Shown here piece by piece: positions 32,309 through 40,432 of a stretch of 64,000 bases of DNA. The stretch comes from an uncultured Lachnospiraceae bacterium. GTDB taxonomy: Bacteria; Bacillota; Clostridia; Lachnospirales; Lachnospiraceae. The notes under the pieces were generated by a model, which saw nothing but the letters and a program-made list of their open reading frames with translations, did not search any database and was not told the origin of the DNA. The stretch's first letter is position 1. Each line of letters begins with the position of its first letter. The stretch is taken from positions 1 to 64,000 of the forward strand of contig CAMWTP010000019.1 of assembly GCA_947177165.1 (NCBI GenBank), read 5' to 3'. Made by a program: the position numbers and the translations under genes.

Positions 32309-34004
32309 ATCCGGATATTACCTTACAGTGCCTTTTATAGCATGCGATCCCATATTTGCGGATAGTTGTCATGCCGTCATCAATTAATTTTTCCGCATAA
32401 TTTCTGTCATTAATCTGTTTCAATGCCTCATGACATCCAGTATCAAATGCTGCCTTTTCTGCATATTTTAATTCGATAATAATGCCTATTCCTTTATCTT
32501 CAATTTCTATGCTGATGTCGCTGTAGCCATCCCCTGACTCCGCATTTGACTGGACATCCCATCCATCCATATTTCCAAAAAGACCAAGTAATATCCCGTG
32601 GTAAAAATTCTCTTTCATTTCCTTCCTGGCATTTGTATCACGGATGCTGATTGTCTTTTTCAGATAGGCATTGAACCCCTCTTCGATGGCCACCGTGTCA
32701 TTTTCCTGGAATGCCATGCAAAAACTTTCCAGCTTTTCCATGTTCTTTACTGTTTCCTGATTAAACCACTCACGGATCTGCTGGACAAAAATCCACTGTA
32801 TTTCCCTGTTTGGGATGACAAGATCTGTCAAATCCCCAGCCTGTGTGCTGCATTGTGTCAGATACCCTGTTGTGAACAGGATGCTCCACAGGTTTTCCGG
32901 TTCGGAATCCAGATCCCTGTAGGTCAGTTCCTGACGAATCATCTTTCGGATACTGTTTCCATTGATCAATTGTTCTATTTCATTTCTAGCTGCTGTTTTC
33001 GCTTTACTCAAAAATTTTTTTATGATATCATTGCTGCTTGTATTCACCCAGTAATTCTGTGGCTCTTTCACACTTCCGTCGCGCAGGTCGCCGCAATAAT
33101 TGATCACATCCCACGGACAGTATATTCCCAGATTTCCAAACAGATAGCCGTCATACCATTCCCTTACGGCATCATACTGGCTGAAAAGTCCATAATACTC
33201 CAGCATCTGCCTTACTTCTGTATCCGTAAAACCAAAATATTCCTTATAACGCACATCTTTTATGGTGTATACTTTAAAATTGTTCAGTCCGGTAAAGATA
33301 CTCTCCTTTGATATCCTAAGACACCCTGTCAACACTGCAAACTCCAGACTGTCATTTGTTTTAAATACAGCACCAAATAAAGTCCTGACCAGTCTGACCA
33401 TGTCATCGTAATATCCAGATCTGTAAGCATAATCAATAGGCACATCGTATTCGTCAATAAGCAGAATTGTTTTCTGCCCATAATGTTTCTGGAGAAAGCG
33501 TGACAACAACAGAAGACTGTTTTTCAACAGGCTGTCCTTCATTGTAAAAACGCCGTCACTGCCTACATGAATCATTGCATTATACTGCCGGCGCTCTGTT
33601 TCGGACAGGCAGCCACTCTCTGAAAGGAAGGGAAACCGTAGTGCCTCCTGTCCAATAATACTGCAGAGCATCTCTTTGGCACTGGAAAAAGAATCACTGG
33701 CAGCGTTTTTCAGGCTGATGGAAATAACCGGAAATTTTCCCATATATTTGTCACAGAGTTCCTTTTCCCCTGAAATTTCCAGCCCGTCAAACAAGACATT
33801 ATCGCTGCCGGTGTCAAAAAAGTGCTTCAGCATACTCATGTTCAAGGTCTTTCCGAAGCGTCTCGGACGTGTGAACAGGTTTACAAGAGCCATATTTTCC
33901 AGAAGATCCCTAATCATTCTCGTTTTATCCACATAATAAAATCCATCCCTTTGAATCCGTTCAAAATCTTCAATTCCCATGGGAAGTTTCCACTTCTTTT
34001 CCAT
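32307..34004 (-). CDS. AAA-ATPase-like / PD-(D/E)XK nuclease-family protein, copy 1
   Basis: 565 residues. The N-terminus carries the family hallmark FYYVDKTRMI and a Walker A variant in TRPRRFGKTLNMSML (about 45-60); Walker B ILLIDEYDVP near 180; central blocks CLRISKESIFTGLNN and REWYDGYLFGN; and a C-terminal PD-(D/E)XK-type domain with YSDISIEI and IIIELKYA (D...ExK). This matches Pfam AAA-ATPase_like followed by PDDEXK_9. Biochemical role unknown; the family is multi-copy in gut Clostridia and Bacteroidetes and is often linked to mobile DNA. Ribosome site AAAGAGG. The 5' flank contains a 32-nt copy of the end of the flavoprotein gene at 34889. Confidence 0.9.
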   Translation of the reverse strand: MEKKWKLPMGIEDFERIQRDGFYYVDKTRMIRDLLENMALVNLFTRPRRFGKTLNMSMLKHFFDTGSDNVLFDGLEISGEKELCDKYMGKFPVISISLKNAASDSFSSAKEMLCSIIGQEALRFPFLSESGCLSETERRQYNAMIHVGSDGVFTMKDSLLKNSLLLLSRFLQKHYGQKTILLIDEYDVPIDYAYRSGYYDDMVRLVRTLFGAVFKTNDSLEFAVLTGCLRISKESIFTGLNNFKVYTIKDVRYKEYFGFTDTEVRQMLEYYGLFSQYDAVREWYDGYLFGNLGIYCPWDVINYCGDLRDGSVKEPQNYWVNTSSNDIIKKFLSKAKTAARNEIEQLINGNSIRKMIRQELTYRDLDSEPENLWSILFTTGYLTQCSTQAGDLTDLVIPNREIQWIFVQQIREWFNQETVKNMEKLESFCMAFQENDTVAIEEGFNAYLKKTISIRDTNARKEMKENFYHGILLGLFGNMDGWDVQSNAESGDGYSDISIEIEDKGIGIIIELKYAEKAAFDTGCHEALKQINDRNYAEKLIDDGMTTIRKYGIACYKRHCKVISG

Positions 34005-34026
34005 ACGATTCCTCTTTCCATAATCT

Positions 34027-34058
34027 TTATATTACATGATGAAATGCGTCCATACATG
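34027..34058. repeat. 32-nt copy of the flavoprotein gene 3' end
   Basis: Identical over 32 nt to 34884-34915, which contains the last codons (HVWTHFIM) and stop of the flavoprotein gene. Here it stands alone upstream of the ATPase-like gene, in the same orientation. A scar of duplication or recombination. Confidence 0.85.
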
Positions 34059-34340
34059 CTCTTTATTTTTTGATATGTGTGGCAAAACAATAAACCCAGA
34101 ATTCCATATAAAATACAAAAAATCAAAAATGGACTTCAGGTCCAAAATTAGATTTTGGTATTTTGGGACTCATCAAACCATAATTGAACAAAATTTTTGA
34201 TTTCAGGAAACCCGTAATAGAGATACTTTGACATGGAAAGTGGTCGATAATGTGTCACTTTTACGCACATTTCTTTAACCCATTTGCATCTGCCATGTAT
34301 GTCCCGCTTTTTCATCATTTTTCAAACACGCTCTGGCATC

Positions 34341-34763
34341 TTAGTCAGCTATTTTGTCATAAGGCCAGTCAATGATCCCGCCAAAATCCCTGACGTCTGT
34401 ATATCCAAGATCTGTAAGTGTTTGTGCGGCTATTGCACTTCTTCTGCCGCTGCGGCAGTATACCAATATTGTCTGCTGCTTATCCGGGAGTTCGGTTTCT
34501 GCCCTTTCTCCGATTTCTCCGTAGGGAATGAGCAGGGCGCCTTCTATATGCCCGCCGGCATATTCATCTGCCTCCCTTACGTCAACAAGCACGAAATCAT
34601 CGGTGCTGTCCATTACTTCCTTTGCTTCTTCTGCTGATATTTTCATATATGCATTTTCCGTTTCCTGATTATTACTGCCGGAGATGTTGGTATGGCAGCC
34701 ATTGATACATAATGTAACCATAACTGCCAATATTATCACTGTCTTTAATTTTTTATATCCCAT
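34341..34763 (-). CDS. rhodanese-like lipoprotein
   Basis: 140 residues from the ATG at 34763 (AAGGAA 9 nt upstream; a TTG one codon earlier is unlikely). Lipoprotein signal with lipobox INGC (Cys23), so probably anchored outside the membrane. A single rhodanese domain follows: DVREADEYAGGHIEGA and the active loop VYCRSGRRS (Cys103). Extracytoplasmic rhodaneses move sulfur or reduce thiols; the substrate here is unknown. It lies in a minus-strand run with a tiny membrane peptide and a flavoprotein. Confidence 0.9.
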   Translation of the reverse strand: MGYKKLKTVIILAVMVTLCINGCHTNISGSNNQETENAYMKISAEEAKEVMDSTDDFVLVDVREADEYAGGHIEGALLIPYGEIGERAETELPDKQQTILVYCRSGRRSAIAAQTLTDLGYTDVRDFGGIIDWPYDKIAD

Positions 34764-34775
34764 CAAAATATTCCT

Positions 34776-34868
34776 TCAGTCGGTTTTTTTGATAATCTGG
34801 TGTCCTGTTATGATACACATAATACAGCTGACAAGCAGCAGACAGGACCAGAATTTGTGGCCGTTCAT
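34776..34868 (-). CDS. 30-aa membrane peptide (DUF6219-like)
   Basis: ATG at 34868 with a strong AAGGAGG site; the product starts MNGHKFWSCLLLV, contains one hydrophobic helix and ends in IIKKTD. The HKFW start and following helix resemble the small DUF6219-type peptides of Lachnospiraceae (recalled, not checked). It ends 12 nt before the rhodanese start and lies 20 nt after the flavoprotein stop, consistent with one operon. Confidence 0.55.
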   Translation of the reverse strand: MNGHKFWSCLLLVSCIMCIITGHQIIKKTD

Positions 34869-34883
34869 GTCATCCGTCCCTCC

Positions 34884-34915
34884 TTATATTACATGATGAA
34901 ATGCGTCCATACATG
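34884..34915. repeat. source copy of the 32-nt repeat
   Basis: Spans the last codons and stop of the flavoprotein gene and five bases beyond; identical to 34027-34058. Confidence 0.85.
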
Positions 34916-35506
34916 TTCTTCGGTTTCCGGCAGGCCGATCTGTTCCCTGCCCAGCGCGATACACTTCATCAAAAACGACATATTCCTTGCAAGCACGCGC
35001 ATTGTCTGTTTCCCTTCCTCATCCATGCCTGCCTGTCCCGGCTCCCTCCCGTGGATGCTGTTCCAATACTGGCTGGAAGCAACTGGCATGTTGGAGATCG
35101 TAAAATATTTATTGAGCTCGTCAAATGTTGCCGAGCAGCCGCCCCTTCTTGCACAGACGACGCTTGCCCCTACTTTCATGGTCTTGTCAAAATGCGTGCT
35201 GTAAAACAGACGGTCCAGCACGGCGATCAGGGTTGCATTTGCAGAAGCATAATAAACCGGGCTTGCAACGACAAGGCCGTCCGCTTCCTCAAATTTCGGG
35301 GCGATCTCATTCACAACATCATTAAAAACGCATTTTCCCGTCCCGGCGCACTGGCCACACGCGATACAGCCCCTTACATCTTTGTTTCCAACCTGCATGA
35401 TGTCTGTTTCCACACCCTCGGCATGAAATGTATTTGCCATTTCCTCAATCGCAATGGATGTATTTCCGTTCACCCGCGGGCTTCCATTAATGATCAAAAC
35501 TTTCAT
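34889..35506 (-). CDS. iron-sulfur flavoprotein / NAD(P)H-dependent FMN reductase family
   Basis: 205 residues from the ATG at 35506 (GGAGG 10 nt upstream). Flavodoxin-like fold: N-terminal FMN loop NGSPRVNGNTS, SPVYYASANA, then a compact cysteine motif C47-x2-C50-x2-C53-x5-C59, which in iron-sulfur flavoproteins binds a [4Fe-4S] cluster. Such proteins pass single electrons from ferredoxin to small acceptors in anaerobes. Its start overlaps by 4 nt (ATGA) the stop of a truncated ATPase-like frame, so it is transcribed, and perhaps translated, from that relic's signals. Confidence 0.88.
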   Translation of the reverse strand: MKVLIINGSPRVNGNTSIAIEEMANTFHAEGVETDIMQVGNKDVRGCIACGQCAGTGKCVFNDVVNEIAPKFEEADGLVVASPVYYASANATLIAVLDRLFYSTHFDKTMKVGASVVCARRGGCSATFDELNKYFTISNMPVASSQYWNSIHGREPGQAGMDEEGKQTMRVLARNMSFLMKCIALGREQIGLPETEEHVWTHFIM

Positions 35507-35718
35507 TTTCTTTTTAATCCTCCATTCCTGCCTGAACCGCAAATTATTAACATTTTACCAAACCGCCCCGGACGTGTGAACAGGGTTACATAGGACCTGT
35601 TTTCCAGCAGTTCCCTGATCAGGCCTGTCTTGTCGACATAGTAAAAACTCTCTTTACGGATATCTTCAAAATTCCCGCTCCCCGTGATCCTCATGGAAAG
35701 CGTTGCTTTTCCTGCCAT
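35503..35718 (-). pseudogene. N-terminal stump of an AAA-ATPase-like gene
   Basis: 71 codons with a good ribosome site (GGAAGGGGG) and the family start SFYYVDKTGLIRELLENR and FTRPGRFGK, broken off exactly at Walker A, after which unrelated residues run to a TGA that overlaps the flavoprotein ATG. It keeps a consensus promoter. About 500 codons are missing. Confidence 0.85.
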
Positions 35719-35788
35719 GTCATCCCCCTTCCTGTCTGCATTTCTTTCTGTTCAATTCATCCAGACCCGCATTTATCTCCTTAATTTT

Positions 35789-35817
35789 ATTCTAGTGGCA
35801 TATTCGTGACTTGTCAA
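35789..35817 (-). promoter_or_regulatory. promoter of the stump-flavoprotein unit
   Basis: Minus strand TTGACA (35817-35812), 17-nt spacer, TAGAAT (35794-35789). It drives the ATPase stump and, by continuity, the flavoprotein, membrane peptide and rhodanese genes. Confidence 0.7.
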
Positions 35818-36117
35818 CATAATGCAATTCATACCCACGCCAGTTTTTATCAGTTTATAAGTTTTTAAGGTGTGAATAATAGATTTTGCACACAAATTGT
35901 TTAAAGGAAAAAGCTAAAGCCTTTAGCATTTTGGCGCATGATTCCCACTACTTTGATGTGGGGGTGAAAAATAACTTGTCAACATACTTCAATCGGAATG
36001 AAATACCATATCGCAATAGCAAAATATGCCCGGTTATGGTAAGATTAATATAGATAAAAAAAGGGAATGATAATGCAGAAGATTCATTGAAGAAATTGTC
36101 AGGGGAGGCTAAAAAAC
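35818..36117. other. intergenic region before the PolY gene
   Basis: Divergent promoter region of 300 nt. It contains the small dyad GCTAAAG-C-CTTTAGC (35913-35927). I see no LexA-type box, and no other gene. Confidence 0.5.
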
Positions 36118-37650
36118 ATGGAAAACAATCGTAGCTATATCGCAATCGACCTGAAATCTTTTTACGCCTCCGTTGAGTGTGTCGAGAGGCAGCTTGACCC
36201 GATGGACACAAACCTCGTGGTCGCGGATGCGTCAAGGACGGAAAAAACCATCTGCCTTGCGGTATCGCCATCTTTAAAGTCATTCGGCATATCAGGCCGA
36301 GCAAGGCTGTTTGAAGTGGTGCAGAAAGTCAGGGAAGTAAACACCCTGCGCAAAAGCAACGCCCCCGGCCATCAGTTTCTGGGGGAATCTTATCATACCG
36401 GGGAGCTGCAGGAGCATCCCGAATTTTCACTGTCCTATATCATTGCACCGCCCCGCATGGCATACTATATGGAATACAGCACCAAAATCTATGAGATCTA
36501 CCTCAGGTACATTGCGCCCGAGGATATCCATGTCTATTCCATTGACGAGGTATTCATGGACGTGACCGCGTATCTGAAAACATATTCCCTCTCTGCAAAA
36601 GAACTTGCCGCAAAGATCATACAGGATGTCCTCGCCCAGACGGGTATCACCGCCACTGCCGGCATAGGGACAAACCTGTATTTATGCAAGATTGCGATGG
36701 ACATTGTGGCAAAACATGTCGAGCCTGATAAAAACGGAGTCCGTATTGCAGAACTGGATGAAATGAAATACAGGGAACTTTTATGGGATCATCGGCCAAT
36801 TACGGACTTTTGGAGAGTTGGGCGCGGATATGCAAAAAAGCTTGCAGAACATGGGATGTTCACGATGGGTGATGTGGCAAGATGTTCTATTGGAAATGAC
36901 CAGAATTATTATAATGAAGACCTGCTCTACAGGCTGTTTGGCGTCAATGCGGAGCTTCTGATCGACCACGCATGGGGCTGGGAACCCACAACCATTGACC
37001 TTATCAAACAGTACAAACCTGAGACCAACAGCCTGTGCTCCGGCCAGGTACTGCAATGCCCTTATGCTACCGGAAAAGCAAAACTTGTTGTTAAAGAAAT
37101 GACGGACCTGCTCGTGTTGGATTTGGTAGAAAAGCATCTGGTTACGGACCAGCTGGTGCTTACCATCGGCTATGACATTGAAAACCTGTCCAATCCGGAA
37201 ACAGCCGATAAATACAAAGGCGAAGTCACCACAGACCGTTACGGGCGGAAAGTCCCCAAACATGCGCATGGGACTACGAATCTACATGGGCCATCTTCCT
37301 CAACAAAACTGATCATGGATGCAGTCATGGCACTTTATGACCGCATTGTTGACAAAAACCTGCTGGTACGGCGGATTACCGTGGCCGCAAACCATCTGAT
37401 TGATGACTCTGCTGTCCGTGCAGACAGACAGGGGGAATTTGTCCAGATGGATCTGTTCACCGATTATGAGGCGCTGGAAAAGCAGAAACAGGAAGAGGAG
37501 GCAAAGCTGAAAAAAGAACGCGCCCTGCAGGAAGCCGTTTTATCCGTAAAAAAGAAGTTTGGGAAAAATGCCATTTTAAAGGGCATGAACCTGGAGGAAG
37601 GCGCAACAGGCACACAGAGAAATAACCAGATCGGAGGGCACCGGGCATAA
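36118..37650 (+). CDS. Y-family DNA polymerase (UmuC/DinB type)
   Basis: 510 residues. Catalytic residues in the N-terminal block AIDLKSFYASVE (Asp11) and in YSIDEVFMD (Asp143, Glu144); then a little-finger region and a sliding-clamp-binding motif QMDLF (443-447), followed by a coiled, Lys/Glu-rich tail. Translesion synthesis enzyme, error-prone, expected to act with the beta clamp. Longer than Escherichia coli DinB and closer to the UvrX/YqjW-like Firmicute group, which is found with YolD, as here. Ribosome site AGGGGAGG. Its stop overlaps the next start by one base (TAATG). Confidence 0.93.
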   Translation: MENNRSYIAIDLKSFYASVECVERQLDPMDTNLVVADASRTEKTICLAVSPSLKSFGISGRARLFEVVQKVREVNTLRKSNAPGHQFLGESYHTGELQEHPEFSLSYIIAPPRMAYYMEYSTKIYEIYLRYIAPEDIHVYSIDEVFMDVTAYLKTYSLSAKELAAKIIQDVLAQTGITATAGIGTNLYLCKIAMDIVAKHVEPDKNGVRIAELDEMKYRELLWDHRPITDFWRVGRGYAKKLAEHGMFTMGDVARCSIGNDQNYYNEDLLYRLFGVNAELLIDHAWGWEPTTIDLIKQYKPETNSLCSGQVLQCPYATGKAKLVVKEMTDLLVLDLVEKHLVTDQLVLTIGYDIENLSNPETADKYKGEVTTDRYGRKVPKHAHGTTNLHGPSSSTKLIMDAVMALYDRIVDKNLLVRRITVAANHLIDDSAVRADRQGEFVQMDLFTDYEALEKQKQEEEAKLKKERALQEAVLSVKKKFGKNAILKGMNLEEGATGTQRNNQIGGHRA

Positions 37651-38072
37651 TGGGAAAATATGATGATATTATTAACCTGCCGCACCATGAATCGGCAAGG
37701 CATCCAAAAATGCCGGCACTGGACAGGGCGGCCCAGTTTCTCCCCTTTGCCGCGCTGACCGGACATGATGCGGCTGTCAGGGAAACGGCACGGCTGACAG
37801 AAGACAGGATGGAACTGGACGAAATCAGAAAAGAAGAACTGGATGTACATCTACAACTGCTCAGGGAACAGCTTGTACAAAAGCCGCAGGTGAGCATCAC
37901 TTATTTTGTCTCTGATGTGAGAAAAGACGGGGGTGCCTATTTTACCATAACAGGAACCATACGGAAAATAGAGGAAACCCGGCGCCAGGTCATTATGGAA
38001 AACGGCACTGTTATTCCAATAGATGATATTTATGGGATTGAAAGCACGATTCTGGATGATGCGGGCTCTTAA
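37650..38072 (+). CDS. YolD-like protein
   Basis: 140 residues, starting MGKYDDIINLPHHES and with the YolD core RAAQFLPFAAL near 27-37 and ETARLTEDRMELDE. YolD proteins pair with Y-family polymerases in Firmicutes and are thought to act like UmuD. It is coupled to the polymerase by a one-base stop/start overlap. The C-terminal half is a small beta domain (VSITYFVSDVRKDGG). Confidence 0.88.
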   Translation: MGKYDDIINLPHHESARHPKMPALDRAAQFLPFAALTGHDAAVRETARLTEDRMELDEIRKEELDVHLQLLREQLVQKPQVSITYFVSDVRKDGGAYFTITGTIRKIEETRRQVIMENGTVIPIDDIYGIESTILDDAGS

Positions 38073-38344
38073 CAGCCAATGCCCGCCATACGCCACTCGT
38101 GGGCGTAATAGTTATAGCGCAGGTGGAATGTCCGCTGTGTGCCGTAAAGGGATGCCGTACAGATAAAGTTTGCCCCAAGCGACCCCCGCTCCTGGTCTGT
38201 TGAAAGAACCCTGTCAATATTGATCGTGACGAGCTCCCCACTCCTGTCACGGAAACGGAACCGCATCGGGGTGATTTTTCCATTGGTATCAGTACATGAA
38301 ATCATCTGCACCGGGGTATCGATGCACAGGATCGTTTCCATCAT
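38069..38344 (-). CDS. hypothetical protein convergent with YolD (91 aa)
   Basis: Start taken as the ATG at 38344, preceded by GGAGGGAG; a GTG four codons upstream is less likely. The product has a beta-rich look (PMRFRFRDRSGELVTINIDRV, then FICTASLYGTQRTFHLRY) and no membrane segment. It overlaps the YolD stop by 4 nt on the other strand. I know similar small proteins beside PolY-YolD pairs in Lachnospiraceae, but no function. Confidence 0.65.
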   Translation of the reverse strand: MMETILCIDTPVQMISCTDTNGKITPMRFRFRDRSGELVTINIDRVLSTDQERGSLGANFICTASLYGTQRTFHLRYNYYAHEWRMAGIGC

Positions 38345-38564
38345 TGCTCCCTCCACCTGTCAAAAATACGAAATTTTAATATATTATTGCAGGTTTTACG
38401 GAAAATATTACTTAGGCGGTTATAAATCGCATCAATTTCTTAGAAAAATTCTGATAAATATAGCAAATTAGCAAAGCTGTGAATGTGATTTTTAATAGCC
38501 GCAGTAATATAACATCATGAAACGGAGCATTTTTGCCGTTGACCAGGATGCGGTTATTTGAATA

Positions 38565-40277
38565 TTATCCTATAAGACATTCCCTCCCCCGGAATGCAAA
38601 TCCGTAGCTGCGTATATTCCCTGGCGCAAAACCACGTGATACGAGCTCTGTCTCATACTGCTTCTCCGCGATCTGGTGGTGTGCCGCCGCGAGGGTGTCC
38701 TCAAGTGTTTTCTCATCCTCGTCGGGATCGAGTACTTTAAATTCAAAAATGAATGCCTTGCCGTTTTTGTCAACAGGTTCCAGCATGACATCATAGCGGC
38801 CATACCCGCTCTCGCGGTTTGAACGCACGTTATACATATCCGCCATGTTCACGACCATTCCCAGCACAAAACCGTGATAAAACCGTTCTGGTTCTGTCTG
38901 TTCCGACGGTTTATTCCCGCTGTCAAATGAGCTGAAAGTGTTCAGGGCCACTTTATTCATGAAGGTGTTCATCTTGCGGATATTGTCATTTAGGAGCGCC
39001 CGGATAAATTCATTGTAGTATGCCTCGGTGTTTCCGCCAAACCACCCTTTCACCATGTTTTCAAAAATACTTTCCGCCTCCATGTTTGTGAGTGCCAGTG
39101 TGTACACTTTCCGTTTGCGTTCACCCACATATTTCAGGTCCAGCACTTTCAGGTACCCGGTCGCCAGCAGCAGGCTCCATACCGCACTGACGCTGCCGTC
39201 AAGCTGGTCAAAGACAATTTTTTCGTCAAGCTCCGCCTCAAAGCTTTTTCCCTGCAGAAGCGCCTCCATCGTCTGCTTGATGCCCGGAACCCCTGTCTGC
39301 ATCAGTGAGTTCACAAGCCCGTTTGAACTCGTGTCTGCCCAGTAATTTTCATATTTCCCATTATTTTCAATAAAGGATGCAATGGACCATGGATTATAAA
39401 TATCCGTGCAGCTGCCAAAAGTAAAGCCATCATACCACTTCTTTACCTCTTCTTTTTCACTTCCAAGTCCCATGTCGTCAAGCGCACCAAAAACTTCTGC
39501 TTCCGTAAATCCGAATGCCGTTGCATACCTGTCAGAAGTTGTGGTCACTACTTTAAGATTATTCATTCCGGTAAAGATGCTCTCTTTGGCAATCCGTGTG
39601 ATCCCTGTGATCATGCCGCGCTCAAGATAAGGGTTGGTCTTGAATGTGGCATTGAAAAAACTGCTGAAAAAGCTGACAGCCTTATCCCAGTATCCGGAGA
39701 GCCACGCATCCTGCATCGGGGTATCATACTCATCAAGGATAATGATCACGTTCTCCTTATAATATCGCTGCATGAAGCACGCCATCTGGTGGACCGCGCC
39801 CACAGCGATGTCACCGGGCATTCCTATTTTTATGTTTTTATAGTATTCTTTCTCATTTTCACTCAGGCAGTCTGTTTCTAACAGATACCGGCTGCTCTCA
39901 TACAGGCCGGCAATCACTTCTGTTATCTTGTTTTCCATCTCTGAATATTTATCTGCCTTGATATTCGCAAAAGTCAGGAATATCACTGGAAACTTACCCT
40001 GCAGGTTTCTGTACTTTTCTTCATCCAAACCGTGTCCGAAAATAGAAAGTCCCTCGAACAGGTCGGTCCTTTCCGCATATTTCCTGGAAAAAAAACACTC
40101 GAGCATACTCATGTTCAGGGTCTTGCCAAAACGGCGCGGTCGCGTGATCAGGGTCACTGTGGAACCATTCTCCCACCACTCCCTGATAAAATCCGTCTTG
40201 TCAATATAAAACTTATTTTCCTCAATCAGCTTGTAAAAACGCTGTTCCCCAATATTTACTACAGGTTTCCTATTCAT
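38565..40277 (-). CDS. AAA-ATPase-like / PD-(D/E)XK nuclease-family protein, copy 2
   Basis: 570 residues from the ATG at 40277 (GGGAGG 7-8 nt upstream, preferred over the in-frame start at 40307). Same plan as the copy at 32307: FYIDKTDFI, TRPRRFGKTLNMSML (Walker A), IIILDEYDTP (Walker B), ITRIAKESIFTGMNNL, KWYDGFTFGS, and C-terminal YDVMLEP with FIFEFKV (D...ExK). The two intact proteins differ throughout, so they are old paralogues and not a recent duplication. Role unknown. Confidence 0.9.
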   Translation of the reverse strand: MNRKPVVNIGEQRFYKLIEENKFYIDKTDFIREWWENGSTVTLITRPRRFGKTLNMSMLECFFSRKYAERTDLFEGLSIFGHGLDEEKYRNLQGKFPVIFLTFANIKADKYSEMENKITEVIAGLYESSRYLLETDCLSENEKEYYKNIKIGMPGDIAVGAVHQMACFMQRYYKENVIIILDEYDTPMQDAWLSGYWDKAVSFFSSFFNATFKTNPYLERGMITGITRIAKESIFTGMNNLKVVTTTSDRYATAFGFTEAEVFGALDDMGLGSEKEEVKKWYDGFTFGSCTDIYNPWSIASFIENNGKYENYWADTSSNGLVNSLMQTGVPGIKQTMEALLQGKSFEAELDEKIVFDQLDGSVSAVWSLLLATGYLKVLDLKYVGERKRKVYTLALTNMEAESIFENMVKGWFGGNTEAYYNEFIRALLNDNIRKMNTFMNKVALNTFSSFDSGNKPSEQTEPERFYHGFVLGMVVNMADMYNVRSNRESGYGRYDVMLEPVDKNGKAFIFEFKVLDPDEDEKTLEDTLAAAHHQIAEKQYETELVSRGFAPGNIRSYGFAFRGRECLIG

Positions 40278-40432
40278 GTTCACACCTCCCACAATGTATG
40301 AATCCATCTGCTGATATCAGTATACACGATACCAGCATTTTAGGCAAATAAACAAGCAGCAGGATATAAGAAAAGAGGATCTGTTATTGCCCAAACAGGC
40401 TTTGATACGGCTGCTTAATCTAAGGATTCACG

